Source: Spirulina sp. SIO3F2 (GTDB taxonomy: Bacteria; Cyanobacteriota; Cyanobacteriia; Cyanobacteriales; Spirulinaceae). From it: a DNA stretch of 49,293 bases. Under the pieces are notes generated by a model, which saw nothing but the letters and a program-made list of their open reading frames with translations, did no database searches and had not been told where the DNA came from. Made by a program: the position numbers and the translations under genes. Positions within the stretch are counted from its first letter, which is position 1. Every line of letters begins with the position of its first letter. Location: assembly GCA_010672165.1 (NCBI GenBank), contig JAAHHN010000022.1, positions 1 to 49,293 of the forward strand. The letters run 5' to 3'. Shown here one piece after another: positions 35,466-44,700 of the stretch.

Positions 35466-36761
35466 ATGGAATCCACACTTGAACGTCTATACACTCTTGC
35501 TTCCTATACCTTAAAACAGCTTTGGGGAACTGGGAGCTACTCGAAAACGACTGCAACTTCCTTAGAGCTAGATCCTAGTAGGGTCTACGATGAATATAAT
35601 GAGGCGACAATCTTACGTCCTAAAAAAAGAGGAGCAGCACAAGATATTGATCCCAGGTCAGGAGATGAGATTCAACTTAATGAAAGTAATGTTGTTGCGG
35701 TCAAGGTTGAGCTTAATCATCTTTTCTCCGATGGTTTTCCACGTTACTTAATGGATGCCCCAAGACAACAAACGACACTGGTTAGATATGGTATTCAAGG
35801 CACAGGAAATACTATCGGAAGCTCATTTGAGCGAATGTTTTATGACGAATGTTTTCGTGATTACAGCCAGGTATCTCCCGTGGGAACCGTGCAATATGCA
35901 AAAGGTGCCCCTTTGCAGCTAGCGTTTAAAGAGCAGCTCAATGGTGTCTTGGCACCGTTTGCACCTGATCATTTAGTTCACGCTAATTCGATTCTAGGGG
36001 CTGCTGATGTGCCAACCATGGATCGCTTTGCCCTGGTTTCTGCTTTCTCGGCGGGTGACTGGGCACTGGCTGCGCCCACCGCTGAAGGACAGTCTGGGGC
36101 CAATGTTGGTGGAAGTCTGGTGGTTGCTCAAGGACTTCAACAAGGACAGTTTATTCCTCGATCTGGATTTCGGTTTGGGCCATCAAACACCATCAATGGA
36201 CAAGAGCCGGTTAATGGTGGCGTTTCGGAGGCTATAACCGCGATCGCGGCTGACACCTCTGTGTTCTTTGACGGGGATGAGGCAGTCCCAACTCTCTTGG
36301 GTGCAGTGCAGTTCACAATGGCAGCATTGAATCCGAATTTAGCAGTTGGGCAAATCGCCCGACTTGGGCCTGATAATGCGCCAGCAACTGCTTATGGTGT
36401 GATTTTGCGGCTAGATAGCGGTAGCAATAGTGTTTATCTGGTTCCATACAACCACAAAGGACAGAAGCTGGTAGCAGCAAAGTTGACATTGGCCGACCGC
36501 TTTAGTGTGCCCTCAATCCCCTATGTTAATACGGTTCACCAGCGGGAGTTTTTACAGTTCGCCTCTCGTCCCCTTACTCCGCCTGCACCTGGTTCAGGTG
36601 GGATTATGGCCAGTCAAGTGCTGCCTGATTACGGAGTCACGGTCAACTTTGCAATTGGGGGCTATATTGCGACAAAACTCCAACAACCTTATGTGGCGAC
36701 TTTGCTTTGTGGTTGCCAACCGAGTGATCATCGCCAAGCAGCACTTCTACTCAGCGCCTAG
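35466..36761 (+). CDS. Major capsid protein candidate
   Basis: The 431-residue protein lies at the expected place after the scaffold. The N-terminal arm, the beta-rich middle and 'EFLQFASRPLTPPAPGSGG' near the end are compatible with an HK97/P22-type coat protein, but I cannot name a family. It is the only sizeable protein in this part of the head module that could form the shell. Confidence 0.7.
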   Translation: MESTLERLYTLASYTLKQLWGTGSYSKTTATSLELDPSRVYDEYNEATILRPKKRGAAQDIDPRSGDEIQLNESNVVAVKVELNHLFSDGFPRYLMDAPRQQTTLVRYGIQGTGNTIGSSFERMFYDECFRDYSQVSPVGTVQYAKGAPLQLAFKEQLNGVLAPFAPDHLVHANSILGAADVPTMDRFALVSAFSAGDWALAAPTAEGQSGANVGGSLVVAQGLQQGQFIPRSGFRFGPSNTINGQEPVNGGVSEAITAIAADTSVFFDGDEAVPTLLGAVQFTMAALNPNLAVGQIARLGPDNAPATAYGVILRLDSGSNSVYLVPYNHKGQKLVAAKLTLADRFSVPSIPYVNTVHQREFLQFASRPLTPPAPGSGGIMASQVLPDYGVTVNFAIGGYIATKLQQPYVATLLCGCQPSDHRQAALLLSA

Positions 36762-36769
36762 GAGAAACT

Positions 36770-37120
36770 ATGTCTTTTGTTCGACTTTACCGTCAAAACC
36801 AGCCTTGCATGGTTCCCAAATCTTTGGAGAAAGCCCGGCTCAAAGAAGGGTACACCACCACTCCTATTCGCCTTCACCGCGGACAATCTTCTGCACCAGG
36901 GGTCACAGACACATCAAGCAACCAAGCCTCCCAATCCTCAGAAAATCCCTTGGTTGAGCTGATCAACCTCAATACCTGCACAATCAATGACCTCACAAAC
37001 CTGAAGGGAATTGGTGTTGCGACTGCGAATGAAATTATCGACGGTCGGCCCCATAGCTCCTTGAAGCCATTTCTGCAAGATCCACGATTAGCTCCTCATT
37101 TAGAAATGTTTGAGGTGTAA
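36770..37120 (+). CDS. Helix-hairpin-helix protein in the head module
   Basis: The C-terminal half (about 60-100) is a helix-hairpin-helix like that of ComEA: 'LINLNTCTINDLTNLKGIGV' then 'ATANEIIDGRP'. The N-terminal half is basic and looks disordered. HhH domains bind the DNA backbone non-specifically, so the protein may sit near packaged DNA at the head vertex. This is an uncommon module between capsid and head-completion genes. The next gene overlaps by one base. Confidence 0.75.
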   Translation: MSFVRLYRQNQPCMVPKSLEKARLKEGYTTTPIRLHRGQSSAPGVTDTSSNQASQSSENPLVELINLNTCTINDLTNLKGIGVATANEIIDGRPHSSLKPFLQDPRLAPHLEMFEV

Positions 37121-37506
37121 TGGAAGTCTTTACTGACCGCGATCGCCAGCGCCTTCAGGTCGCTCTAGACCTGGATATTTCTGAGCTGCGGAAAGACTCC
37201 GACCTCTGGGGGCGGCTAGAGCGGTTAGAGTGCTTTGATGCGGAGCAGGGCACACAAGTGACAGTGCGGATTCAAGGCTATCTGGATGAATTGGATGAAT
37301 TGGATACAGTGATCGCGGCTTCCGGTCTTGACGGTTCTGGGGCTGCCATTACTGTTTCTCGAAGAATTGACGAATTCCGTGAAAGCTATAGCTATGAGCG
37401 ATCGCAGGCAGCGGGATATGAAGAGCGGCGTGATACTCTGATTTACCGAATTCAGCGCGATCTTGGCTATTTACGGGCAGGCGATGGGCAGATTCCATTG
37501 ATGTGA
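37120..37506 (+). CDS. Head-completion (head-tail connector)-like protein
   Basis: The 128-residue helical protein ('RLQVALDLDISELRKDSDLW', 'RDTLIYRIQRDLGYLRAGDG') follows the HhH gene with a one-base overlap. Size, charge and position fit a gp15/gp6-type head-tail connector. No specific family was recognised. Confidence 0.6.
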   Translation: MEVFTDRDRQRLQVALDLDISELRKDSDLWGRLERLECFDAEQGTQVTVRIQGYLDELDELDTVIAASGLDGSGAAITVSRRIDEFRESYSYERSQAAGYEERRDTLIYRIQRDLGYLRAGDGQIPLM

Positions 37507-37600
37507 TTATGCTTAAAGCTAACCCTCTGAAACACACATACGCTGGGCAGACCCTGGAACTCTTGAGCCTCGAAGAAAATGATTTCAGGGACTGATAAGA

Positions 37601-37846
37601 AAAGCCTTCTCCCTAAAGAGAAACGCGATGTGCAACTTTAAAATTCAGGAGATAAAATCCTCTGCAAGCCTTATGTGACAAGCATCATAGCGAACCCAAT
37701 ATTGAGTAATGTTGAGCCAATTTAGCCCAAAAGCAAGAAACTCAGTCCAATTTTCGATTTGTGATGACGGGCTTTTGGCGAGAGAAGTGCCTCAAACCCT
37801 TGTAAAACCGTTCGATTTTAGTTGCACATCGCGTAGAGAAGGCTTT
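37601..37846. repeat. 246-bp MITE-like element interrupting the phage structural block
   Basis: Inverted ends AAAGCCTTCTC plus ACGCGATGTGCAACT (37601-37637) and AGTTGCACATCGCGT plus GAGAAGGCTTT (37820-37846) match perfectly, except that the left copy has an 11-base insertion between the two parts. No complete gene lies inside. Just before it, the plus strand has a 28-codon ORF (37509-37595, 'MLKANPLKHTYAGQTLE') that could be the start of a lost tail gene. Together they fill the gap 37507-37868. This looks like an insertion after which the collinear gene order was broken. Confidence 0.7.
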
Positions 37847-37868
37847 GTTTTTTAGGGTTATTTCGAAG

Positions 37869-38447
37869 CTAGGCGTTAGCAATATCCTGCTCAAGCTCTT
37901 CAAGGTTGTTGACCCCGTGGACTGGACACTCTGCCAACTCGTGAGAGGCATAAATGAGGTTGATGGACTGGCGCATAATCGCTTGTGCCTCATGCAGTGC
38001 CTTGGCCGGGTGTGGGTCAAAGGCAGAGCCTGGGGCAAGGCGTTCTAACGATCGCTGGAACGCATAGACAATGAGCTGTTTAACCTCAGTGGACTCCTGA
38101 AACTCCCCAAGCATACGGTCAATACGTGTTTGGGAGAATTCGAGCTTCCTTTCTACCTCATTGAGTAACTCGGCTATATCTTGAAATAGCCCATCAGCAA
38201 GTTGTTGCTCTTGGTGAATAGTTTCATGGGTTGTCTCGGTCAACGCGAGAGGTTGGAACTGCTGCGCAAGGTTCAGCAAGCTGTAAACCGTTGGGATATG
38301 ACGGATGTCAACATCCATCTGAGCTATATCATCACTCAAAATCGGCGAGGTTCCTGGAACAGGGCCACCTGGGCAGAAGGTCGCGGCGTCAGGCTCATAG
38401 GTGTCAAGAGTTCCCTCTGCCTGACATGGTAGTTTTGTGTCTTGCAT
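37869..38447 (-). CDS. Phage protein of unknown function
   Basis: I do not recognise this 192-residue acidic protein. It has a Cys/Pro-rich N-terminus ('TFCPGGPVPGT'), a long helical part ('LFQDIAELLNEVERKLEF') and one more Cys motif ('ECPVHGVNN') at the end. It is on the minus strand, opposite to the structural genes, beside another small minus-strand gene. Such inserts in a structural block are often moron genes, i.e. accessory cargo. Confidence 0.6.
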   Translation of the reverse strand: MQDTKLPCQAEGTLDTYEPDAATFCPGGPVPGTSPILSDDIAQMDVDIRHIPTVYSLLNLAQQFQPLALTETTHETIHQEQQLADGLFQDIAELLNEVERKLEFSQTRIDRMLGEFQESTEVKQLIVYAFQRSLERLAPGSAFDPHPAKALHEAQAIMRQSINLIYASHELAECPVHGVNNLEELEQDIANA

Positions 38448-38492
38448 GATAGTTTCTCTGTTTTTTCAGTGTTTGTTCGATCGCTGGTGACT

Positions 38493-38771
38493 TTACTGTT
38501 GAAGCGCCTTCTGGGCCTCACGAATCTTTTCTGGTGGTGCTGCGGCAGCCGCTTTCATTAACGATTCCTTGGCCGCAGTCTCCTGGCGATTTTTAGCGCG
38601 GCTGATCGCATTGGTCAGCATAGAGGTAATATGTTCTAGCTCTGTCTTGGCAGCAGGATCTGCAATGGCGATTTGAGCCAGTTCTTGCAACTGGTTGGTT
38701 GCTTCTTGAGCCAGGGATGGCTGCTGAGGTGAGGATGTCCCTTGTGATTTTGATGGTGTTGACTCTGACAT
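38493..38771 (-). CDS. Small helical phage protein of unknown function
   Basis: The 92-residue protein has a Ser/Gln-rich N-terminus and then amphipathic helices ('ATNQLQELAQIAIADPAAKT', 'MLTNAISRAKNRQE'). It lies 45 bp upstream of the 192-residue gene in the same direction, probably one transcript, starting near an AT-rich dyad. No family recognised. Confidence 0.55.
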   Translation of the reverse strand: MSESTPSKSQGTSSPQQPSLAQEATNQLQELAQIAIADPAAKTELEHITSMLTNAISRAKNRQETAAKESLMKAAAAAPPEKIREAQKALQQ

Positions 38772-38787
38772 AACTAATTTAAAAAAT

Positions 38788-38804
38788 AAATTATAAAATA
38801 ATTT
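38788..38804. promoter_or_regulatory. AT-rich dyad between divergent phage genes
   Basis: AAATTAT and ATAATTT flank AAA, in the 39-bp gap between the minus-strand gene ending at its start 38771 and the plus-strand gene at 38811. The site could serve promoters in both directions. Confidence 0.45.
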
Positions 38805-38810
38805 TATGCC

Positions 38811-39296
38811 ATGATTGAGCTTATAACCCTTGAGCTACTTCTTGATCCGCTAAGTGCATCAGATAAAGCCGCGCTTGAAAATCAGCCACTCATTCTGGGC
38901 ACTGGAGTAGACCAGCGGATGATGCTCACCTGCCATCCCAGCTATCTCACCGTGGAGCAGAAACCGCCACCAGAAATTAGCCGCCACAGCGACGGCTCTG
39001 CATTTGTCCCAATTTCTGCCCCACGCCCACTCACCTGGAAAATAACCGCTGGAGGAGCACACGGCGCGATCGTAACGACGGTTTTTGAATTGATGTGGAC
39101 TGCACTTCAATCAGCAACAGCGACTGGCGGAGCGGGTACTACGAGGCTTTGGGATTACTCTCGTCCTAACCCTCCAGTGGCATACACCGAATTCAATGTG
39201 GCCCTCCTGATGGATTTTGAATATCCCCAGGATGGAATGCATGGTGATGCTTTGCGGTATATCCAGGGGCCAACACTGGCACTCAGGGAGGTGTGA
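38811..39296 (+). CDS. Phage tail-region protein
   Basis: The 161-residue protein has beta-rich stretches ('ITLELLLDPLSASDKAALEN', 'TWKITAGGAHGAIVTTVFEL') and shares a general look with the product of 39607-40089 ('ALLMDFEYPQDG', 'TEFNVAL'). It probably belongs to the tail-terminator or tail-tube group. Its stop overlaps the HTH gene start (TGATG). No family recognised. Confidence 0.55.
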   Translation: MIELITLELLLDPLSASDKAALENQPLILGTGVDQRMMLTCHPSYLTVEQKPPPEISRHSDGSAFVPISAPRPLTWKITAGGAHGAIVTTVFELMWTALQSATATGGAGTTRLWDYSRPNPPVAYTEFNVALLMDFEYPQDGMHGDALRYIQGPTLALREV

Positions 39297-39604
39297 TGCT
39301 CAACTGGTCGCAGAAGATCAAATTGCTCCGGCGATTGCCTGGACTCAACCAAAGCCAGTTTGCCAATGTTTGTGACCTAACCCAGGCAGCAATTTCCCAG
39401 TTTGAATCAGGTCAGCGATCGCCTGGCCGCAAGTCAGTCCTGAAAATAGCCATAGCCTGTGAAATCTCTGCGGAGGTTTTGATGCGGAACTATGCAACCT
39501 CAAAAGATATGGCCCTGGCAATTTTGACTTATCGCTTGCGGCGATCGCCTATTGAAACAGTGAGAGCGCTAGAAAACTTCGTGAGCATCCGTTACCCACA
39601 ATAG
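39296..39604 (+). CDS. XRE-family HTH regulator inside the tail genes
   Basis: The 102-residue protein has an N-terminal Cro/CI-type HTH: 'LNQSQFANVCDLTQAAISQF' then 'ESGQRSPGRKSVLKIAIACE'. The C-terminal tail is helical. It overlaps the upstream gene (TGATG) and ends 2 bases before the next structural gene, so it is made with the tail proteins. A repressor in a late block is unusual; it may tune late expression or act on the host. Confidence 0.85.
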   Translation: MLNWSQKIKLLRRLPGLNQSQFANVCDLTQAAISQFESGQRSPGRKSVLKIAIACEISAEVLMRNYATSKDMALAILTYRLRRSPIETVRALENFVSIRYPQ

Positions 39605-39606
39605 CC

Positions 39607-40089
39607 ATGGCCATCCCCACACGAATAGAATTCCCCCTCGATGCCATCATTACCGAGCCCGCGATCGCGCCCATGATTACAGCCAACCTCACCAAAGGGT
39701 TATTCCATGGCAACAACCTAGCACTGCCCCAATCTTCTTGGTACGTACCCGACCCCATCGCTACAGAGACCCTGATAGAAGTGGGTGCGGCCGCTACAAA
39801 TGTGTCTTATGGCGATCGCTTTTATGCTTTCAGCGCTAAGGCTGAACCCAATCGAGCAGCAGAAATTGAGCTAATTCTGAAGGCTTTGATTGCCAACAAC
39901 CCCACAGTGACGGTGTGGGACTACTGTTGCCTGGGTGGTGGGGGAACATTGGTGACCGATGGTGATGAGCGGCAATACAAGCTGCGTACTGGGCGGTTGA
40001 CCCTAGAGCCACCGCAGAGTCCTGGCATCGGAGCCACTGGACGGGTTGTTTATACGGAACCGATGGAGTTTAGATTCGAGCCGTTTTAA
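39607..40089 (+). CDS. Phage tail-region protein
   Basis: The 160-residue protein is beta-rich ('RIEFPLDAIITEPAIAPM', 'VTVWDYCCLGGGGTLVTDGD', 'VVYTEPMEFRFEPF'). It follows the HTH gene with 2 bases between. Size, fold type and place before the tape-measure gene fit a tail-tube or tail-assembly protein. No family recognised. Confidence 0.55.
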   Translation: MAIPTRIEFPLDAIITEPAIAPMITANLTKGLFHGNNLALPQSSWYVPDPIATETLIEVGAAATNVSYGDRFYAFSAKAEPNRAAEIELILKALIANNPTVTVWDYCCLGGGGTLVTDGDERQYKLRTGRLTLEPPQSPGIGATGRVVYTEPMEFRFEPF

Positions 40090-40114
40090 TCGGCGATCGC
40101 ACTGCATCATCCTT

Positions 40115-40612
40115 TCAATACATGCCCATTTCTTGCCCGAGCTGCACCAACTCATCCAGAGCCTTTGCCTGAAAGCTCTGCTTCTTCCGAATAGAAACTA
40201 TCGATTCCCATTCAGACTCCCATTGCTGTATCAGTTCCTCCGGTACAGCTTTTGTTGATCGCGCAACTTCCCCTGATGAGTGAGCAAACTCTTCACAATG
40301 AATTGTATGCACTACGTACCCGCGCATTTTGGCGAGGGCGAATATTGGTAAGAAATGCTCTCCTAGATGAAATACATTGTGCAAGATAATGACTTGAATC
40401 CCCTCCAGGACAAGTTCTCTTAGTCTTCGCCAAAACCATTCGTGAGCAGCCGGAACAGCGATTCTGGGGTTAAGGCGGCCATCCGAAAGATATCGCTCGG
40501 GATAGTCATCACTGGATAGCATGATTCCTCCTGCGCTGGCCTTTATGGTTTCGGCGAGGCTAGTTTTCCCAGAGCCAGGCAAACCCCGAAGTACATAAAT
40601 AATTTTGTGCAT
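40115..40612 (-). CDS. P-loop kinase, polynucleotide-kinase-like
   Basis: The protein (165 residues) starts 'MHKIIYVLRGLPGSGKTSLA' with a full Walker A, followed by 'IMLSSDDYPERY' and a late lid-like arginine region ('RSTKAVPEEL'). This fits the T4 Pnk / N4BP2-type polynucleotide 5'-kinase group. The ATG at 40612 is chosen because AAGGAG stands 12 bases upstream inside the end of the HAD gene, with only one base between the HAD stop and this ATG; a longer start at 40639 is less likely. Together with the phosphatase it could heal broken nucleic-acid ends. An alternative is a kinase acting on hydroxymethylated bases. Confidence 0.78.
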   Translation of the reverse strand: MHKIIYVLRGLPGSGKTSLAETIKASAGGIMLSSDDYPERYLSDGRLNPRIAVPAAHEWFWRRLRELVLEGIQVIILHNVFHLGEHFLPIFALAKMRGYVVHTIHCEEFAHSSGEVARSTKAVPEELIQQWESEWESIVSIRKKQSFQAKALDELVQLGQEMGMY

Positions 40613-40613
40613 T

Positions 40614-41114
40614 TCAGGAATACTCCTTGATGAAAGCATTTATATGTAGATAGGGGATATTGGCCGCTGACGCAGCTTGCTCATCTTCTGGGCGATCACC
40701 CACGTAGAGCAGGTCGTTTCTATACCAGGATTGGATGAGCTTGAGCATTCCTGGCCCTGGCTTGCGATAGCTGTCCCCATCATAAATTTTGATTTGAGGG
40801 GAAAAGTCAGCATCCGGGGCTGATTTCAGAACATAGCAAAGTTTGCCAGCGTAATCCGGGCAAAAGCAGGCTGCATCTAGCTCGGGATATAGCTGGAATA
40901 AGAACTCAAATTCCATGATGGCCGAGCCAATCGATTTGTAGGAGGCTGCCACACCGCCCTGATTCGAGGCGCAAAGCAGTAGCTCAGGCCCGAAGTTAAC
41001 GATCGCCTGTTGCATTCCCAACAATGGAGTTTGATCAGTGGGACTATCCACAAATCTAGCTCCGCTTGCAGTAGTCGTCATGGTTCCATCTTTATCACAA
41101 ACCAAGATAGTCAT
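40614..41114 (-). CDS. HAD-family phosphatase, polynucleotide 3'-phosphatase-like
   Basis: The 166-residue protein shows all four HAD motifs in order: 'DKDGT' (D7, D9), 'LLLCASNQGGV' (motif II Ser), 'KPGPGM' (motif III Lys), and 'LYVGDRPEDEQAA' (motif IV acids). The short form and the 'SNQGG' box resemble the HAD-IIIA group, which includes histidinol-phosphatases and the phosphatase half of Pnkp. Coupling to the downstream P-loop kinase favours nucleic-acid 3'-end healing. The pair lies on the minus strand inside the tail block, as accessory cargo. Confidence 0.8.
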   Translation of the reverse strand: MTILVCDKDGTMTTTASGARFVDSPTDQTPLLGMQQAIVNFGPELLLCASNQGGVAASYKSIGSAIMEFEFLFQLYPELDAACFCPDYAGKLCYVLKSAPDADFSPQIKIYDGDSYRKPGPGMLKLIQSWYRNDLLYVGDRPEDEQAASAANIPYLHINAFIKEYS

Positions 41115-41207
41115 ACTTCTTTTGTTCCGACATTTCTCAAACTATAGTTCCTCGCCCCAGCACCCCAACCAACCGTCGAAAGATTATCATCGCCCGTGCG
41201 ATCGCCT

Positions 41208-41615
41208 TCAAGGCTTCAACCGATAATCCTGAATTAACTGCGCCACCTCATCACAATATTCAACCGCATCCTTCACCAAGGTGATGGCATTGGCCAACGC
41301 TGCCAGAATCTCAAAAATCCCATCGCCTTGGCTTAGCACTTTTCGGGCTTTGTCTTTTACTGTGCCCAACTCCGCCTGAGCCTCCCGCATCGTTTCGCCG
41401 GCGACGGTCAGGATCGCTTCATTGTCGCCATCGTAAATACTCTCCTCACTGTTCTGGATACGGTTGAGCAATTGACGTTCGGTCTCAAGCGATCGCCCGG
41501 TGGACAGTAGATATTCACAACGCCTGAGCAAGATTTTCTGGTTTTGACTCAGTTTGCGCTGGATGCGTTTGGGCTGCTCCGGCAGATCGGCGGCAATTTG
41601 AAGAGGGCTGGGCAT
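41208..41615 (-). CDS. Helical phage protein of unknown function
   Basis: The 135-residue protein is almost all helix ('RIQRKLSQNQKILLRRCEYL', 'LSQGDGIFEILAALANAITL'). No family is recognised. The ATG at 41615 is used; a TTG at 41672 would extend it by 19 residues. It reads away from the tape-measure gene and sits beside the HAD/kinase pair, so it may belong to the same minus-strand cargo. Confidence 0.55.
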   Translation of the reverse strand: MPSPLQIAADLPEQPKRIQRKLSQNQKILLRRCEYLLSTGRSLETERQLLNRIQNSEESIYDGDNEAILTVAGETMREAQAELGTVKDKARKVLSQGDGIFEILAALANAITLVKDAVEYCDEVAQLIQDYRLKP

Positions 41616-41676
41616 TGGTAGTTGTGGTGTGTTTTTTCTATTATCCCTTTCAAGCTTCGTTATGCCGCGCAAATCT

Positions 41677-41705
41677 AATATATTTTTGTATTATTAAAAT
41701 ATATT
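41677..41705. promoter_or_regulatory. AT-rich 10-bp inverted repeat upstream of the tape-measure gene
   Basis: AATATATTTT (41677-41686) and AAAATATATT (41696-41705) are perfect inverse copies, 28 bp before the tape-measure start and just upstream of the divergent gene at 41615. A late promoter or operator is likely. Confidence 0.5.
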
Positions 41706-41733
41706 GATTGGATAAAGCTTTGGTCGCCGCTGC

Positions 41734-44700
41734 ATGACCAAGATCATTACCGAATTTGTGAGCATCGGCGAGGAGGAACTGGAGAAGTCCTTTGCCGATC
41801 TGGATAAGGCTAGCCAGAAATTTGAGAAAAGTTTGAATCGCTCGGGGAAAACGTCGGCCCAATCGGTTGCTCAGTTACGTAGCCTTGCTCAATTAAACAA
41901 ACAACTAGCCCGGATCTATGACCAGCAGGCCAAGGGCAATCTCACCGCTGCCCAGACCCAAGCACTCGCCTCAAAAGCGAGGGTCGCTGCTGCCAAACGA
42001 GAGCTTGCGATCATCAAGCAACAAGGAGCAACTCAGGATCAAGTCTCCAAGGCTGAGTTGAAACTGGCCAAACAGAAAGCCCAGCTCACACAATCCCTCA
42101 ATAAATTAAACAAGGAGCGGAAGCGGGCGATCGCTGCGGCGGAGAAAGAAACGGCAGCACAGCAGAAGTCAGCGGCAGTGACTACTGCCCGGATTGCCGC
42201 TGACCAAAAAGCTCAAGGGATTGAGCGCCAAAAAGCTGCTGCTCAAACTCGCCAAGCCAAGTTACTGAATGAGCTTTCGGAAATTCAGAAGCGGGCGTCA
42301 AAACAACAAATCAACTCAGCGCAGGCCGCGATCGCCTCAAGTCAAGCCAAAGAGAAAGCATTGGCTCGGGAACTAGCCGCCGCAAAATCCAGAGGAGATG
42401 CACTGAGCACAATTGCAGCGATCGAGTTGAAGCTCAATACTCAACGCAACAAAACACAAGTCTTAATTCAGAAAGAAACGGCAGCACAGCAGAAAGCCGC
42501 AGCGACAGCGGCACGGAGAGCAGCGGCCCAAGAAAAAGCCGCTGCCCGCGCTACCGCTCAAGCTCAAAAACAGACCGCTGTTGCCGCCCAACAAGTTCAA
42601 CGGGAAAAAATCCTTGCGACCGCCCAACAGCGGCGGGCCTTGCTGCACCAGCGGATCGGCAAAATTCAGGATGCTCAGGCCAAGGGAACCCTCACCGCAG
42701 GCCAAGCGGAGGTTCGCATCAGCCGAGCCAAGGTGGCCGCTGCAATTCAGGAGGTCAACGCCCTCAAAAATCAGGGGGCAAGCGTTGATCGGGTGGCGAA
42801 AGCTCAGGCCCGGTTGAGCGCTGAGAAGCTCAAGCTGGTTAAGGGACAGCAGCGGTTGAGTGCCGAAAGTAAGAAGGTGGCTGGGTCGCTCAACAAAATT
42901 GATGGCAGTGCCCGCAAGGCCACGGGCGGTTTGGGACTGATTCAGGGAGCGATCGGGGGGTTCGCGGCCGGGGCTGCGGTCAAAGGGATCGACGCGATCC
43001 ACAGCGCGATCGTTGCGGCGGGGAATCAGGTGGGGGAATCCGTTAAGGAGTTCGCCCAGCTTGATCAGAGTCTGACTACCTTCCGAGCATTGACCGGATT
43101 GAAGGTGAAGTCTGGGCAATTTCAAGCGGTAGAAAAAGAGGTTAAGAGCCTAGGCGCGACCACTACATTCACTGCTGGAGAAGTCGGGGCACTTGCTGTC
43201 AGTCTGTCCCGTGGTGGGCTATCGGCCAAAGAAGTCGAGCGTAGTCTTAAATCTGTTACCCAGGCGGCGATCGCCAGCAATGCAGATCTAGTCAGAACTG
43301 GCGAGATCATCACCCAAATCTCCAACACTTTTGAAGAAGATTTTGGTAGAACCTCTGACATTCTCGTCACTGCCGCAAATAGTAGTTCGACAACTCTTGA
43401 AGAACTCGGTGGTGCTTTCGCCAATGTGGGACCGTTGGCGAAACAAGCTGGGCTTGACACCGAAGAAGCCGCTAAATTCTTTGCACTGTTCGCCTCTGCT
43501 GGGGTGCGTGGCGCTGAGGCTGGAACCGCTTTGCGAGGAACGCTAAACCGTCTCGTGCCTGCCATTGATGGGTTAAAAAATGGAACCGAAGGGTTGAAAC
43601 CTGCCCAAAAGCGGTTGGTCAAAACTCTTCAGGAGTTGGGGCTTTCCTATCAAGATTTTCTCGATTCAACTGGAGGTCTAGACGGACAAAAGACTTTAGA
43701 AACTCTCTCAAATTCGATCGCCAAAATTGAAGATCCTACAGCCAAAGCGCGACTAGCAATTCGGGCATTTGGTGATGAGTATGGCTCGAAAGTTTTGGGG
43801 CTGCTAACACGATCTCCAGCAATCATTAATAAGCAGTCTAAAGCGTTTGACGGCTTGGGCGGGGCAGCAGAGCGAACGGCTGCGGTCATGCAGCAATCAT
43901 TGGAGGCCCGCTTCAAGATCTTAGGCAGTGCCGTATCCGGCTTCCGCACAGAACTGGGTGCCTCTTTAGCCCCTGTGTTGGAACCACTGCTAGAAGAGGC
44001 GGGCGAATTCTTCACCGGGCTGACCGATCTGCTCACCCAAGGTGGAGTGGGCAACGGCATCAGTGACACTCTCGGGGCGATCGCTGGGGGGCTGATTGAT
44101 GAATTCAAGGCTGGCTTTGGCAGTCTTGAGCTAGATATTTTTGAGGACATCTTTGAGAATCTTGTCCCAGTTATCGGTTCCGTTGGCCAAGCACTCAAGG
44201 ATTTGCAAATCGGTGCCAGAATTGGTGAGTTGACCAATGTTTTGGGAGCAGTTGGTAATGACGCTCTTGAGGCTTTGGGCCCCACGCTCACTAATGGTGT
44301 CACCGCTACAGGTAACGCCATCAGTACGGTCATCGATACAGTGACCACTCTAATCGAGGCAGCCCGCGATCTCGGCATCCTGGACGTAATTTTCACAGTT
44401 GCGAAAAAGTCAATCACTCAAACGATTGCAATTATCAATGTTGCGTCTGGCATTTTGAGGGGATTGGTGGGAATCATCAAGTTGATTTCGCCCGCATTTG
44501 CTCCGGTTGGGGTAGCGGTCAAAGCACTACTCATTCCATTCAATATTTTGCATTCCGTGGTGCAGCTCATCAGCCAGGGCATCGCAAAGTTGGGCGGATT
44601 GATTCAGGGCCTTGGTGAGTTTGCACAGGGGGCGCGATCTCAGATCGCCAATGCTTTTGTAGAGGCATTTGAAGGGCCATTATCACAGGCTCGAGATTCC

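Noticed and set aside
8343-41114. rtcB plus the kinase/HAD pair as one RNA-repair operon
   Set aside because: They lie 31 kb apart, one in host DNA and one in the prophage, on different strands; any link would be functional only.
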